Source: Treponema sp. (GTDB lineage Bacteria > Spirochaetota > Spirochaetia > Treponematales > Breznakiellaceae). From it: 15,513 bases of DNA. The stretch lies in NCBI GenBank assembly GCA_031281685.1, contig JAITFA010000031.1, forward strand, positions 1-15,513. Reading direction: 5' to 3'. Position 1 is the first letter of the stretch. Each line of letters begins with the position of its first letter. The position numbers were made by a program, and so were the translations under genes. Shown here in pieces: positions 15,080 to 15,513 of the stretch. Under the pieces are notes generated by a model. The model saw only the letters and a list, made by a program, of their open reading frames with translations, made no database searches and was not told where the DNA came from.

Positions 15080-15513
15080 CGCCGCCCTGTCAAGCACAGG
15101 ACGGGCAACAAAAGCGTCAGGGTCAGTGTTAATGCCGCCGACGCGAAGCTCCCAGTGCAGGTGCGGACCAGTAACAAAGCCTGTCGCGCCGGAAAGACCC
15201 ACCGGCACGCCTTGCTCAATCATCGAACCTTCGGAAACGGCAATCTTGTCAAGGTGATAGTAGAGCGAATACACGCCCGGATAATGCTCTATGATAACCG
15301 TATTGCCCGTGATGATGCGCGGACGGGCTAGTACCACTTTACCAGCAGCGCAAGCAAGCACCGGCGTTCCGGTAGGCACGCCGTAATCAATGCCCGCGTG
15401 AATTGAAGGTGGCCGACGCTCGCCGTTAGGGTAAATAAACACCTGACCAGTGCCAAACGGGTTCGTGATACGGCGCGTATTCACTGGCACGATAAACGCC
15501 GCGTCAGTATAGA
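15056..15513 (-). CDS. M23-family (LytM-type) metallopeptidase, C-terminal part only
   Basis: M23 peptidases cut peptide cross-links in peptidoglycan, or act as inactive regulators of such enzymes. Only the last 152 or so residues are in the window; the frame stays open to the right edge, so the true start lies outside. The LytM core is complete: HAGIDYG supplies the HxxxD zinc ligands and HLHWEL the HxH motif, so the domain looks catalytically intact. The segments GTPVLACAAGKV, YHLDKIAVSEGSMIEQG and GATGFVTGPHLHWEL follow the usual LytM order. The protein ends about 30 residues after HLHW. An in-frame GTG at 15490 could be mistaken for the start, but the reading frame continues upstream and the LytM domain normally follows an N-terminal region. 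The gene converges with dus and overlaps its last 24 bases. Confidence 0.92.
   Translation of the reverse strand, partial: YTDAAFIVPVNTRRITNPFGTGQVFIYPNGERRPPSIHAGIDYGVPTGTPVLACAAGKVVLARPRIITGNTVIIEHYPGVYSLYYHLDKIAVSEGSMIEQGVPVGLSGATGFVTGPHLHWELRVGGINTDPDAFVARPVLDRAALVNALRQ
15082..15104 (+). terminator. Hairpin just after the dus stop codon
   Basis: CCGCCCTGT (15082-15090) pairs with ACAGGACGG (15096-15104) across a CAAGC loop: eight pairs and one C·A mismatch. It begins two bases after the dus TAA, where a transcript end would be expected. No T-run follows, and the bases also encode the end of the M23 protein on the other strand, so it may simply reflect coding sequence. Confidence 0.25.

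Overview
The window reads as chromosomal DNA from a spirochaete, most probably a Treponema relative of moderate GC content (a little above 50% by eye). The main argument is gene order. A tamB–bamA–skp(ompH)–mutS block in this order is, from general knowledge, the arrangement in Treponema pallidum (TP0325–TP0328) and Borrelia burgdorferi (BB0794–BB0797). The proteins fit: a BamA with five POTRA repeats, a large TamB with an N-terminal anchor, a Skp-like periplasmic chaperone and a full-length MutS. Species cannot be set from the sequence alone.

Layout. Positions 1-88 are non-coding, with short GC-rich repeats and competing hairpins. Positions 89-10561 hold one long minus-strand operon, transcribed right to left: tamB, bamA, skp, mutS, with gaps of 21, 10 and 5 bases. 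The first three genes export, fold and insert outer-membrane proteins or carry lipid to the outer membrane. mutS at the end is a DNA mismatch-repair gene that seems to ride on the same transcript. A short intergenic stretch (10562-10633) separates this operon from plus-strand genes and must hold two divergent promoters.

Plus strand: tmk (thymidylate kinase, with an unusual P-loop) at 10634-11260; a 151-base non-coding stretch with strong hairpins; then a tight four-gene run from 11412 to 15079. That run is a small exported protein of unknown function, a KtrB/TrkH potassium-channel subunit, its KtrA/TrkA-type RCK regulator, and a DusB-like tRNA dihydrouridine synthase. Junctions are a 1-base overlap, a 10-base gap and a 4-base overlap, so translational coupling is likely. 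At the right edge a minus-strand M23 (LytM-type) peptidase gene runs off the window and overlaps the 3' end of dus by 24 bases in a convergent arrangement.

Every stretch longer than 300 bases is coding. I see no mobile element, CRISPR array, rRNA or tRNA. The region is mostly core housekeeping. The points most worth a second look are the thymidylate kinase lacking the P-loop lysine and a LID arginine, the uncharacterised exported protein coupled to the potassium channel genes, the structured non-coding stretches at 1-88 and 11261-11411, and the A8 tract at the ktrA/dus overlap.
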